A DNA stretch of 64,000 nt from Pseudofrankia inefficax. GTDB taxonomy: Bacteria; Actinomycetota; Actinomycetes; Frankiales; Frankiaceae. This document shows positions 34,770 through 43,449 of this stretch, piece by piece. The position numbers and the translations under genes are program-made. Each line of letters starts with the position of its first letter. The stretch's first letter is position 1. The notes below the pieces were generated by a model that worked only from the letters and a program-made list of their open reading frames with translations, ran no database searches and was not told the origin of the DNA. The DNA lies in NCBI RefSeq assembly GCF_000166135.1, contig NC_014666.1:1922001-1986000 (forward strand), given 5' to 3'.

Positions 34770-36254
34770 TCAGATCCGGTTCTGGTCGCCTGGACCAGGC
34801 GCGGCCCCGGCTTCGGCGGTGGTCGAAGCCGTCAGCAGGGTGGCTCGCGTCCTGGCCGCTTCTGTGGTTGATCTACCGCGCCAGGCCACGATGTCGTCCG
34901 GCCGGATCAGCAAGCACTCCTCCGGGGCCAGGAAGTCGGTGGTCAGGTGGTCGGCGCGGTCGCCGGTGAGGATCGCCCAGTCCGGTCCGGCGAGGTCGAG
35001 CGTCGAGTGGGTGCGGTGCGGGTCGAGCCAGCGGTGCGGGACCCTGGTGCCGACTCTTCCGGTTGGCGCGTAGTCGGTCACCGGCTCGCGCGAGCCGTCA
35101 GGTACGAGTGCGCCCGCGGTGTACTGGAATCCGCCTGCTGCCAGCACGAATGGGTGCGCCAGCGTGGGATCGGGTGTGCCGAGCCTGAAGGTGTCGGTTC
35201 GCCGGGCGGACTGGTCGGCCGCGAACCAGCCGGCGGGACGCCGCTCGGCGTCGTAGCTGTCGAGAAGGGCGGGACTGGCTTGGCCGCGCAGGACGGCGGC
35301 GAGTTTCCAGGCGAGGTTGTGCACGTCCGCGATGCCGGTATTGGCTCCGCTCGCCGCAAACGGTGGCATGACGTGCGCGGCGTCGCCGGCCAGGTGCACG
35401 CGGCCGGCCGAGTACCGGTCCGCGACCAGCATCTCCGCCTGCCAGGGGAGGACGCTCAGGATCTTGAGGTCGGGGGCTGGCACGCCGAGCGCGGTCCGCA
35501 GCAGAGCCGGCCAGTCGCGCCGCGGGTCGCCACCGGGACTCATGAACACCCATCGCCGGCGACCGTCGACTGACGCCAGGCCGCCCGGGGCGTCGGGGTG
35601 TTCGATCTGACAGAGGTTGAACTCTCGTCCGCGCACGATCGAGGCGAGATCGGCCTGGAAGTAGACGTTGACGTTTGGTGCGCCGATCGTGCCGCGGCCC
35701 GACCGGTTGATACCCAGTGCCTCGCGCACGCCACTGCGCGCCCCATCGGCCCCGATCAGGAACTGGGCCTGGACTTCCGTCTCGGTCTGGCCGGTGAGGC
35801 GGCCGACCACGCCGGTGGTGGTCTACTCGAAGGCGGCCAGCTCGGTGTCGAACCACACGGTGGCGCCCGCGTCGACGGCCGCCGCGCGCAGCATCGGCTC
35901 CAGCGTGTCCTGCGCGATCAGGCAGGGCGACTCGGGGCTCACGTCGGCCGCGGCCTGGCCGGACGGTTGCCACAGCGGCAGCTGTCTCGCCTCGGCCAGG
36001 GTCCGCCCGGTGGCCATTTGGTCGTGTCCGGCAAGGTCGCGCGCCTGGTCCTGGACGGCGGCGGCGAGCCCCAGCTCGCGGAAGATCTCCATCGTCCGGA
36101 CGTGGAACCGGCGCGCTTTGGGCTGCGGCGAGGTCGTCGTCCGCCGCTCCACGACGGTCACCGAGACGCCGTGATGGCGTAGCACCAGCGCCGCCGTGAG
36201 CCCGACGAGGCCGCCCCCGACCACCAGCACCTCGGATGTACGTTGTACACACAT
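34770..36254 (-). pseudogene. FAD-dependent aromatic monooxygenase split by an in-frame amber codon
   Basis: Two frames in register encode a single PheA/TfdB-type flavin hydroxylase of ~494 codons. The N-part (ATG 36254) has the FAD motif VVGGGLVGLTAALVLR. The C-part has FLIGADGARSGVREALGI and the GD motif HLAGDAAHVMPPFAASGANTGIADVHNLAWKLA. A single TAG at 35823-35825 follows LAAFE; homologues usually have FEQ or similar there, so one C-to-T change in CAG explains it. The upstream part alone would lack the substrate domain. It may be a recent pseudogene, a sequencing error or readthrough. The 5' end carries the operators of the divergent TetR. Confidence 0.87.
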
Positions 36255-36269
36255 GATGTACGTTGTACA
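36237..36269. promoter_or_regulatory. Duplicated TetR operator TGTAC-GTT-GTACA
   Basis: Two identical 13-bp palindromes at 36237-36249 and 36257-36269, exactly 20 bp apart. The first lies inside the first codons of the monooxygenase. The second lies just before GATAAT (36276-36281), a good -10 box for the divergent TetR gene. The spacing is two helical turns, so two dimers could bind the same face. Confidence 0.8.
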
Positions 36270-36292
36270 CAGCTTGATAATCTGTGTCCACC

Positions 36293-36994
36293 ATGAGCGA
36301 TCGACTGGTGTGGTTCGACGAACCCGTACCCCCGCCCACCGCCGAACCGCTCAGCCGCGCACGCATCGTGATCGCCGCGACCGAGCTGGCGGACCGACAG
36401 GCCAGTGGTGAGATCACCATGCGCACGCTCGCCAGCCAGCTGGGTGTCCGCAGTCCGATGACCCTCTACCGCTACGTCACCAGCAAGGACGGCCTCGCCG
36501 ACCTGATGGTTGACCACATCTACGGCCAGTTCAGCGTCACCCGAGACCAGGGCTGGCGACCCGCCCTGCGCGAGCTCGGCATCTCCGGCTGGACCGCGGT
36601 CCAGCTCCACCCGTGGTTCGCCCGGCTCGCCTTCAGTCGCCCCCCGCTCGGCCCCAACGCACTCGCCCTGTACGACGCCGCGCTCGCCGAGCTCGACCCG
36701 CTCGGCCTACCGGCGGCGACGCGCATGGGCTGCATCAACACCGTGCTCGGCCACGTTCTCGGATCGGGCCTCGCCCTCCTCGAAGAACAGACGATGCGGG
36801 CCCGCATCGGCCTGGCCACCGACGAGGACCTCGCCATGGCCGCGGCGCCCTATCTCGAACGCATCACCGCCGCGGGCAACCATCCGTATTTCAGCCGCTG
36901 GGCCACCGACCCGGACCGGCACAGCCCACCACCGCAGACCTTCGCGGCGGTTCTCGACTGGCTGCTGGACGGACTCGCCACCCTCACCGGATGA
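36293..36994 (+). CDS. TetR-family regulator
   Basis: A 233-residue protein. The N-terminal HTH is IVIAATELADRQASGEITMRTLASQLGVRSPMTLYRYV, followed by a TetR_C-type effector domain. No ribosome site precedes ATG 36293 or the in-frame GTG at 36284. A -10-like GATAAT ends 12 bp upstream of the ATG, so the mRNA may be nearly leaderless. It is divergent from the broken FAD monooxygenase, and the duplicated palindrome between them makes it the likely repressor of that gene. Confidence 0.85.
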   Translation: MSDRLVWFDEPVPPPTAEPLSRARIVIAATELADRQASGEITMRTLASQLGVRSPMTLYRYVTSKDGLADLMVDHIYGQFSVTRDQGWRPALRELGISGWTAVQLHPWFARLAFSRPPLGPNALALYDAALAELDPLGLPAATRMGCINTVLGHVLGSGLALLEEQTMRARIGLATDEDLAMAAAPYLERITAAGNHPYFSRWATDPDRHSPPPQTFAAVLDWLLDGLATLTG

Positions 36995-37208
36995 ACGCGT
37001 CAGCAGGCGGAGACCGGCGGACCAGCCCTCGTCAACCTTGGCCCGGCGTCAGAGATCAGTGCTTACCACTTCTGATCGACAACGGGCCCAACGGCCAGTG
37101 GCATGAGTGTGGTCTGGGGCGTTAACCTCACCGGGCTTCATTTCTCATGCAATCCGGCGTATCGGCTGGTTCGGGGCCGTCGGCGCGCGGATGTCGGCAG
37201 GGGTGCGG

Positions 37209-38780
37209 ATGATGATGAACCGCTGGCGGCTTCCGGTGTTGATCTCCGGGGTGATCGTCGCGTCGCTGGCCCTGTGCTCCTGCGGTGGCGGCGGCACGCC
37301 GGACCGGCCGGCGGCGCGGGCCGCGGCCGGTGCCGCGCCGGCCGTCGCGGGCACGGGCCCGGCGGTCGAGGCCAGGTCCACGACGGTGACGTCCTTCGAC
37401 GGCACCAAGATCGTGACCCATTTCTTCCCGGCCACCGGGCTGCGGGCCGGCGGGCGCGCACCCACCGTGCTGGACGGCCCCGGCTGGGGACAGCCCGGCG
37501 AGACCGACCCGAAGGCCGCCACCGGCAGCATCGCGCCGCTGGTGGCCGCCGGCTACAACGTCGTGACCTGGGACCCACGTGGTTTCGGCGGGTCCGGCGG
37601 TACCGCGCACACCGACTACACGCCGTTCGAGGGCCGCGACCTGACCGCGGTGGTCACCTGGCTCGCCCGGCAGCCGGAGGCACAGCTCGACGCGACCGGT
37701 GATCCCCGCGTCGGCATGGTCGGCGGAAGCTACGGCGGAGGCATCCAGTTCATCGCCGCGGCGTCGGACCGGCGCATCGACGCCATCGTCCCGGCGATCG
37801 CCTGGCATTCCCTGACCGAGAGCCTCTACCCGGACACCGTCAACAAGGCCGGCTGGGACGGCCTGCTCTGCCAGATCGGCCAGAGCGGCAAGAACCGCCT
37901 TGACCCGCACGTGCTCGACTCCTGCCAGGCGAGCCGCACCAACACCCCGCTGTCGTCGGACACGCTGGCCTGGTTCGCCGACCACGGCCCCGACCTGCTG
38001 CTGGCGAAGATCCACGTGCCGACGCTGATCCTCCAGGGCACCGTCGACACGCTCTTCCCGCTGGCGCAGGGCATCGAGAACTACCAGGCGCTGCACGGCA
38101 AGGTGCCGGTGAAGATGGCCTGGTTCTGCGGTGGGCACGGGGAGTGCCTGACCAACCCTGGCCCGGCCGACCACACCGAGCAGCTCACCCTCAGCTGGCT
38201 GGACCGGTACCTCAGACAGCGGACCGGCACCGCTACCGGCCCGGGGTTCGAGTACGTCGACGACACCGGTACCTGGTACGGCCTCGCCAGCTACCCGCCC
38301 GCGAGCTCCGGGTCCCTCACCGCGACCGGGCAGGGCACCCTCACGCTTGACCCGAGCGTCACGACCGGCTCCGCGACCGCCGCGGGTCCGGCCGCCGCCG
38401 GCACGGCCGTGGAGTCGGCGGTCTCACCGCCAGCGGCCGCGGGCGAGATCCTCGGCGCGCCGAAGCTGACCGTCACCTACCAGGGCACGGCGACCCCGGC
38501 CGACACCGTCGCGTATGCCCAGCTCGTCGACACCGATCGGCACCTCGTGGTCGGCAACCAGGCGACCCCCGTCAAGCTGCGCCTGGACGGGCAGAAGCAC
38601 AGCGTGACCGTCTCGATGGCCGCGGTCGCCTGGCACGTGGCACCGGGCAGCCATCTGGTCCTGCAGGTGGTGGCCGGCTCAGCCCTGTTCGCGCCACAGA
38701 CCTCGCATGGCACCGCCTCGCTGTCGGTCTCGCTGGCCGCCCCGCTGGCAAAGACCGGCACGCCAATCCCGGCGTCCTGA
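37209..38780 (+). CDS. Secreted lipoprotein hydrolase, CocE/Xaa-Pro dipeptidyl-peptidase (S15) like
   Basis: A 523-residue protein. Three consecutive ATGs (37209, 37212, 37215) precede a signal sequence ending LALCSC, a plausible lipobox. The alpha/beta-hydrolase core has NVVTWDPRGFGGSGG, the nucleophile Ser174 in GGSYGG, Asp in LQGTVDTLFPLAQG and His in CGGHGEC. A C-terminal beta-sandwich with LVDTDRHLVVGNQATPVKLRL is the jelly-roll of S15/CocE enzymes. It is predicted to be lipid-anchored outside the cell, cleaving an ester or X-Pro peptide. Confidence 0.85.
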   Translation: MMMNRWRLPVLISGVIVASLALCSCGGGGTPDRPAARAAAGAAPAVAGTGPAVEARSTTVTSFDGTKIVTHFFPATGLRAGGRAPTVLDGPGWGQPGETDPKAATGSIAPLVAAGYNVVTWDPRGFGGSGGTAHTDYTPFEGRDLTAVVTWLARQPEAQLDATGDPRVGMVGGSYGGGIQFIAAASDRRIDAIVPAIAWHSLTESLYPDTVNKAGWDGLLCQIGQSGKNRLDPHVLDSCQASRTNTPLSSDTLAWFADHGPDLLLAKIHVPTLILQGTVDTLFPLAQGIENYQALHGKVPVKMAWFCGGHGECLTNPGPADHTEQLTLSWLDRYLRQRTGTATGPGFEYVDDTGTWYGLASYPPASSGSLTATGQGTLTLDPSVTTGSATAAGPAAAGTAVESAVSPPAAAGEILGAPKLTVTYQGTATPADTVAYAQLVDTDRHLVVGNQATPVKLRLDGQKHSVTVSMAAVAWHVAPGSHLVLQVVAGSALFAPQTSHGTASLSVSLAAPLAKTGTPIPAS

Positions 38781-38807
38781 CCGGTCTCCGGAGGTGGCCT
38801 GCGGCAA

Positions 38808-38880
38808 GATCGCTGTTTTGGCCCTCGGGTGGCTGTAACCGCAGCAGTTTTGCGACCATACGAGGGCCAAAACGCCGATC
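38808..38880 (+). repeat. Dispersed palindromic repeat, copy 4
   Basis: 73 bp from GATCGCTGTTTTGGCCCTCG to CGAGGGCCAAAACGCCGATC; the arms are the best paired of the four copies. The internal GTAACCGCAGCAGTTTTG block resembles that of copy 2. It lies between two same-strand genes. Confidence 0.92.
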
Positions 38881-38962
38881 AGGCGAACGAGCCGACTTTG
38901 TCGGACCCGGCACCTGTGCAACGCGCGCGGCAATGCCGGTCGGACGAGCATCCGGAGGGGTT

Positions 38963-39691
38963 ATGGCGCTCATTGCGTATGACGACGCCGCCGCGACGGC
39001 CTTTCGAGCCTCCAGGCACGTGCCAGCCGAAGGCCTGGCCGGGTGGAAGGACGCCGTCGGACGGCACCTGGCGCCTCGGCGTGGGATGCGCGTGCTGGAC
39101 GTGGGAGCGGGCACCGGCGCCTGGTCCGCGGCATTCACGGACTGGGCCGGCCTGGACATGGTTGCCCTCGAACCGGCGGCGGCGATGCGGGCTCGTACGC
39201 TCGCCCCACGGATGGTCGGCGGCGAGGCGGCGGCGCTCCCGTTTGGCACGGGCAGTTTCGAGGGCGCCTGGCTGTCGACGGTCATTCATCACGTCGCGGA
39301 CCTACCGGCCGCCGCCGCCGAGCTGCGCCGCGTCCTGCGTGCCGGGGCGCCGGTGCTCATCCGGTCGGTCTTCCGGGAACGGCCCGAGGGCGTCACGCTC
39401 TTTCGGTACTTCCCCGAGGCCGTAAGGGCGCTCGACCAGTACCCATCCGTCGCCGAGCTGCGGGCCGTCTTCGCGTCGGCCGGCTTCCGTTTCCGGACGC
39501 TCGAAGCCGTGCCGCAGGTGACCGCCGGCTCGGTGCGGACTGCCCTCAGCCAGTTGCGCCGCGATGCCCACACCCCACTGAGGCTCATCACGGATGCCGA
39601 GTACGACGCAGGTGTGCGCCGGATGCGGGCGGCGGCGGAGCAGGATGGCGGCCAGGTGACCGACACTCTCGACCTGCTCGTCTTCTCCTGA
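38963..39691 (+). CDS. Class I SAM-dependent methyltransferase
   Basis: A 242-residue protein with GGAGGGG before the ATG at 38963. Motif I is VLDVGAGTGAWSAAF, then MVALEPAAAM and FEGAWLSTVIHHVADLPAAAAELRRVLRAGAPVLIRS. This is the Methyltransf_11 pattern. The substrate is unknown and there is no close operon partner. Confidence 0.84.
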   Translation: MALIAYDDAAATAFRASRHVPAEGLAGWKDAVGRHLAPRRGMRVLDVGAGTGAWSAAFTDWAGLDMVALEPAAAMRARTLAPRMVGGEAAALPFGTGSFEGAWLSTVIHHVADLPAAAAELRRVLRAGAPVLIRSVFRERPEGVTLFRYFPEAVRALDQYPSVAELRAVFASAGFRFRTLEAVPQVTAGSVRTALSQLRRDAHTPLRLITDAEYDAGVRRMRAAAEQDGGQVTDTLDLLVFS

Positions 39692-39764
39692 TCTCGCGTG
39701 CCGACGGAAGGACACTCTTGACCCGCGACGGCAGACTTCCGCGCCTCACGTTCGGTCTCGCGTC

Positions 39765-40043
39765 GTGACCAAGGACAAACCGCGGCCCGAGTCGGACGAC
39801 TTCGGCGGGATGAGCCGTGGCGGCGCGGCGTTCCTGGTGGCCGTCGTGGCCCTGGGACACCCGTGGCAGGCACTCCGGGAACTGTTCACGGCTCTCGGTC
39901 GACTGGCTCGACGAGTGTTTCGGCTCGCCATGGCCCCTGCCGCGCTGCTGGCCGCCGTTCTCTGGTCACGTAGGACAGACCGGCGCCCGACCTTCGAGGA
40001 CTACCTCCATGGCCACCGCGAGGAGAACGATCCTCCCGGCTGA
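39765..40043 (+). CDS. Small hypothetical protein, possibly membrane-associated
   Basis: A 92-residue frame from GTG 39765. It has one or two weak hydrophobic stretches (GAAFLVAVVALGHPWQAL, RLAMAPAALLAAVLWS) and charged ends. The ribosome site is poor and I know no homologue. It ends 14 bp before the convergent AraC gene. It is kept with modest confidence because it fills the gap and has sensible composition. Confidence 0.4.
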   Translation: MTKDKPRPESDDFGGMSRGGAAFLVAVVALGHPWQALRELFTALGRLARRVFRLAMAPAALLAAVLWSRRTDRRPTFEDYLHGHREENDPPG

Positions 40044-40057
40044 CGCTCGTGCGGCGA

Positions 40058-40810
40058 CTATCCGTTGAGGAAATGACGCGGGGTCTGGCCGAGCTCCTGT
40101 TTGAAGGCGGCGACGTAGGCGGACGGCGTGGCGTAGCCGGCCTCGATGGCGGCCTGGGTGACGGAGGCGCCGGCCGCGAGGGTGTCGAGCGAGCTCAGGA
40201 TGCGGGCTCTGCGGCGCCAGGCACCGAGGCTCAGGCCGGTCTCGGCGCCGAACGCGCGTTCCAGGGTGCGGCGGCTGGCCCCGACCCGGTGGGCGAGGGA
40301 CGTCAGCCCGGCCGCGGGGTCGGCGACCAGGGCCGTGGCCAGGTCGGACGCACGGGGATCGGAGGGCCAGGGGAGCCAGACGGAGGCCTCCGGCAGCCCG
40401 CGCAGCTGATCGACGAGCACGGTCAGAAGCGCGGCGTGAACCGGGTCGCCGAGGTCGAGGGGACAGCGTCGGACCGCATGCAGCAGCAGCTCTCGGCCGA
40501 ACCGTTCGGGCACGGCGACCGCCTGAGCCCTGGGCGGGGCGACGCCGAGGGGAGTGGCGAAGTACAGGTTGCGGACCGCGGCGGGTGAGCGGTTGCGCAC
40601 CGTGGCCTGAGCGCCGTCCGGGATCCACAGGGCCCGGTGCGGCGGGATGAACCAGGAGCCGGCCGGCGTGGAGATCGTCATGGCGCCGGAGGCGGTGTAA
40701 AGGAGCTGGTCCCAGCCGGCCTGGATCGGCAGCGCCGCCACGCCGGGGGGATGGGTGACCGCGTAGCCGCGCACGGCCGGTTCGGCCCGGTCATGGCGGG
40801 AAATCGACAT
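40058..40810 (-). CDS. AraC-family regulator with N-terminal cupin
   Basis: A 250-residue protein from ATG 40810. The N-terminal cupin has DQLLYTASGAMTISTPAGSWFIPPHRALWIPDG. The C-terminal double HTH has SLAHRVGASRRTLERAFGAETGLSLGAWRRRARIL and QAAIEAGYATPSAYVAAFKQELGQTPRHF. It is divergent from a glyoxalase-fold gene, with a 14-bp perfect palindrome between them, so that gene and the following methyltransferase are likely targets. Confidence 0.87.
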   Translation of the reverse strand: MSISRHDRAEPAVRGYAVTHPPGVAALPIQAGWDQLLYTASGAMTISTPAGSWFIPPHRALWIPDGAQATVRNRSPAAVRNLYFATPLGVAPPRAQAVAVPERFGRELLLHAVRRCPLDLGDPVHAALLTVLVDQLRGLPEASVWLPWPSDPRASDLATALVADPAAGLTSLAHRVGASRRTLERAFGAETGLSLGAWRRRARILSSLDTLAAGASVTQAAIEAGYATPSAYVAAFKQELGQTPRHFLNG

Positions 40811-40826
40811 AACTTGTCGGAGTCTA

Positions 40827-40840
40827 GGTGTCGCGACACC
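40827..40840. promoter_or_regulatory. Perfect palindrome GGTGTCGCGACACC
   Basis: A 14-bp perfect palindrome in the 54-bp gap between the divergent AraC and VOC genes. An imperfect TGGCGC-G-GTGCCA dyad follows. It is a likely operator, though AraC proteins more often use direct repeats, so another regulator could bind it. Confidence 0.55.
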
Positions 40841-40864
40841 GTGGCGCGGTGCCAGCATGAGGCC

Positions 40865-41248
40865 GTGCCGACGAACCTTTCCCACTTCGCGATCAACGCC
40901 GACGACGTGCCGGCCAGCCGCGCCTTCTACGAGACGGTGTTCGGCTGGCGGTTCACCGCCTGGGGGCCGCCGGGTTTCTACCAGATTCAGACCGGGCCGG
41001 ACGACGAGCCCGGGGTCCAGGGAGCACTCCAGCAACGACGGACGCTGCTGCCGGGGCAGGTCACGACGGGCCTTGAATGCACCTTCGCCGTCGAGGACGT
41101 CGATGCGGTCGCGCGCGCGGTTCGCGCCGCGGGCGGAACGATCCTGATGGACCGGTTCACCATCAGCGGGGTCGGGCACCTGATCTTCTTTGGCGATCCG
41201 GCGGGCAATGCGGTCGGCGCCATGCAGTACGACCCGGAGGCCGAATAA
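40865..41248 (+). CDS. VOC/glyoxalase-fold protein
   Basis: A 127-residue protein with a GTG start. LSHFAINADDVPASRAFYETVFGWRF and VEDVDAVARAVRAAGGTIL then GVGHLIFFGDPAGNAVGAMQYD are the paired beta-alpha-beta modules of the vicinal oxygen chelate fold. Putative metal ligands are His8 and the late Glu/Gln positions. A methyltransferase gene starts 2 bp after its stop, so they form an operon opposite the AraC gene. The substrate is unknown. Confidence 0.84.
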   Translation: MPTNLSHFAINADDVPASRAFYETVFGWRFTAWGPPGFYQIQTGPDDEPGVQGALQQRRTLLPGQVTTGLECTFAVEDVDAVARAVRAAGGTILMDRFTISGVGHLIFFGDPAGNAVGAMQYDPEAE

Positions 41249-41250
41249 CA

Positions 41251-41838
41251 ATGAATGCGGAACATCTGGCGCTCTGTTCCAGTGCGGAGTGGGCGGAAAC
41301 CGTACGACGCTGGATCATTCCCTGGGTGCTGGACGGGGTCGACCTCGGTGACGACGTGCTGGAGGTCGGTCCTGGACCCGGGCTGACCACCGACGTGCTG
41401 CGCACCCTGACCGGGCGGCTGACCGCGGTGGAGGTGGACCGGGACCTCGCGGACGCGCTCGCGGGCAGACTGGCGGGAAGCAACGTCGAGGTCGTGTCCG
41501 CCGACGCGACCGCCACCGGGCTTCCCGCCGGCCGGTTCAGCGCGGCGGTGTGCCTCACGATGCTGCACCACGTTCCGACCGCCGAGCGGCAGGACGCCCT
41601 GTTCGCCGAGGTCCGGCGCGTCCTTCGTCCCGGTGGGCTGTTCGTCGGCGAGGACAGCCTCGACAGCCCGGACTTCCGGACCCTCCATCATGACGATGTC
41701 TGCGTCCCGATCGCGCCGGCGGAGCTAGCCGGGCGGCTGGCGGCGGTTGGGTTCGCCGACGTCGAGGTGGAGGTCAACGAGTTCGCCGTCCGCTTCCGTG
41801 CGCGACGATCGGCCGGCGGAGAACCGCGGCAGGACTGA
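41251..41838 (+). CDS. Class I SAM-dependent methyltransferase
   Basis: A 195-residue protein with motif I VLEVGPGPGLTTDVL, LTAVEVDRDLADAL and RFSAAVCLTMLHHVPTAERQDALFAEVRRVLRPGG. The start follows the VOC stop by 2 bp, so the two are probably co-translated and share control by the AraC neighbour. The substrate is not known. Confidence 0.86.
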   Translation: MNAEHLALCSSAEWAETVRRWIIPWVLDGVDLGDDVLEVGPGPGLTTDVLRTLTGRLTAVEVDRDLADALAGRLAGSNVEVVSADATATGLPAGRFSAAVCLTMLHHVPTAERQDALFAEVRRVLRPGGLFVGEDSLDSPDFRTLHHDDVCVPIAPAELAGRLAAVGFADVEVEVNEFAVRFRARRSAGGEPRQD

Positions 41839-41873
41839 GCTCGTTCCCTTCGGCGGGCCGGGGAACAGCGCCT

Positions 41874-42245
41874 TCAGGCGTGCGCGGCCGTGATCCCGTT
41901 GTCCGACCGGTCCGCGGAGTCCTGGGTGGGCTCGGGGCGCTGCCGGCCGGCGCGCTGCCGGCGGCGGGCCAGGAGCACGTCCGCGAGCGCGTCCGCGCGC
42001 TCCATGTCGTCGAGAGTCGCGCGGGTCCGCCCGTCGACCGCCATGATGGCGGCGAGCAGTTCGGCGGACAGCCTCGTCCGGGCCGCCAGCCGGGCCACGC
42101 TCGGTGGCAGGGTGGCCGGCGCGGGAGCCTCCGGCGGGCGCGAGTCGGTGTCGATCCGCGCCGGGATCCGCTGGTACGGCACGAGCCGACCTTCGCGAAC
42201 GACGCGAACGTGAGTGCGGGAGCGGGCCCCGAGGAGATCGAACAT
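41874..42245 (-). CDS. Small hypothetical protein
   Basis: A 123-residue frame with ATG 42245, preceded by AGGA. A basic N-terminus (MFDLLGARSRTHVRVVREG) is followed by a Pro-rich linker and a helical LAARTRLSAELLAAIMAVDGRTRATLDDMERADALADVLLARR. I recognise no domain. It is convergent with the methyltransferase gene. Confidence 0.45.
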   Translation of the reverse strand: MFDLLGARSRTHVRVVREGRLVPYQRIPARIDTDSRPPEAPAPATLPPSVARLAARTRLSAELLAAIMAVDGRTRATLDDMERADALADVLLARRRQRAGRQRPEPTQDSADRSDNGITAAHA

Positions 42246-42416
42246 ACATTCGATCCTGGCGGCTCGCGGATCACCCTGTCAAGTAGCCCCGGCGCAGGTC
42301 GCGATGACCGTCGGGCAGCCGGCCCGCCGCGCCGGGGCGATCCGGTTTTCGACGTCACAGCACCGGCACAGCCCTGTCGCAAGGGCTTCGCAACGGGCGT
42401 GTGGGCTGGTTGTGGC

Positions 42417-43283
42417 TCAGCAGGCGAAGTGCAGCGGCAGGCCCGGCCAGGGCCATGGGAAGGTGTAGAGAATGCCACGGCCCGCCGAGCAGAGGAACGC
42501 CGTGTCGCCGGCGGGTCCGCCGAAGCAGATGTTCGTCACGAACGGGTCGTACTCCGGGGTCACGAACTCCCGTAGGACCTCGCCCCGCGGGCTGAGGACC
42601 GTGATGCCCGACTTCCCGAGGTTCGCGACGCACACGTTGCCGGCGCCGTCGATCGCGAGGCCGTCCCAGTGGTGCTCGCCGCCGGTGGAGTACAGCTCGG
42701 TCTTCCCGGCGAGGGCGCCCGGCCCCGTCACGTTCCAGGCGAGAACGCGGCCCGAATAGGTCTCCGAGACATAGAGCCTCGTGCCGTCGGGGGACAGGCC
42801 CATGCCATTGGGGTAGGAAAGGTCTTTCTCGGCGACTTCGATCGTGCCGTCAATGGGGTCCGCGTAGTACAAGGCGCCGTGGGTGGTGTCGACGAGATAG
42901 CAGGAACCGGTCGCGTCGAAAACGATGTCGTTGAGATTTCCGATACGGTTTCCGTCGACGTGGGTGAACAGAACCTCCACGTCGCCGGTCGCCAGGTCGA
43001 CCCGTTGGACGTAACCGCCCTCGTTGCCGTCGGCATGGTCGACGGGAAACCGGATCCCGTCCTTGGTCGTAAAGGCCAGGCCGCCGTCGTTGCAGACGTA
43101 GATCGCTCCGTCGGGGCCGGCGGCCGCGCCGTTGGGACCGCCGCCGCAGTGCAGCGGCGTGACCGTGCCGTCCGCCGCGACGCGGGTTAACGCGCCGCCC
43201 TCGATCTCGACGACGAGGACCGAGCCGTCTGCGAGGGCGATCGGCCCCTCGGGGAAGCGCAGCCCGCTTGCTAAGACCTTCAT
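42417..43283 (-). CDS. SMP-30/gluconolactonase family beta-propeller protein
   Basis: A 288-residue protein starting at ATG 43283. FPEGPIALADGSVLVVEIEGG, GGGPNGAAAGPDGAIYVCND, NRIGNLNDIVFDATGSCYLVDT and YPNGMGLSPDGTRLYVSETYSGRV are the blade motifs of SMP-30 propellers. Glu14, the Asn of LND and Asp of SPDG are the expected metal ligands. It probably hydrolyses a sugar lactone or similar ester. There is no signal peptide and it is not tightly linked to neighbours. Confidence 0.86.
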   Translation of the reverse strand: MKVLASGLRFPEGPIALADGSVLVVEIEGGALTRVAADGTVTPLHCGGGPNGAAAGPDGAIYVCNDGGLAFTTKDGIRFPVDHADGNEGGYVQRVDLATGDVEVLFTHVDGNRIGNLNDIVFDATGSCYLVDTTHGALYYADPIDGTIEVAEKDLSYPNGMGLSPDGTRLYVSETYSGRVLAWNVTGPGALAGKTELYSTGGEHHWDGLAIDGAGNVCVANLGKSGITVLSPRGEVLREFVTPEYDPFVTNICFGGPAGDTAFLCSAGRGILYTFPWPWPGLPLHFAC

Positions 43284-43449
43284 TCCTGGACCTCCGGATC
43301 GGTTCGACGGCAATGCCGGGGTCCGATCCTCGCATCGCCCGGCTCCAGGTGTGGGCCGGTCGAATTGGCGGGATGAGGGTGCGGGGCGAGGCGCTTCGCC
43401 CGGCCGCGCCGGACCCCGCCGGCAGCGGCCGGCGGCGTGAGCCGAGCGA

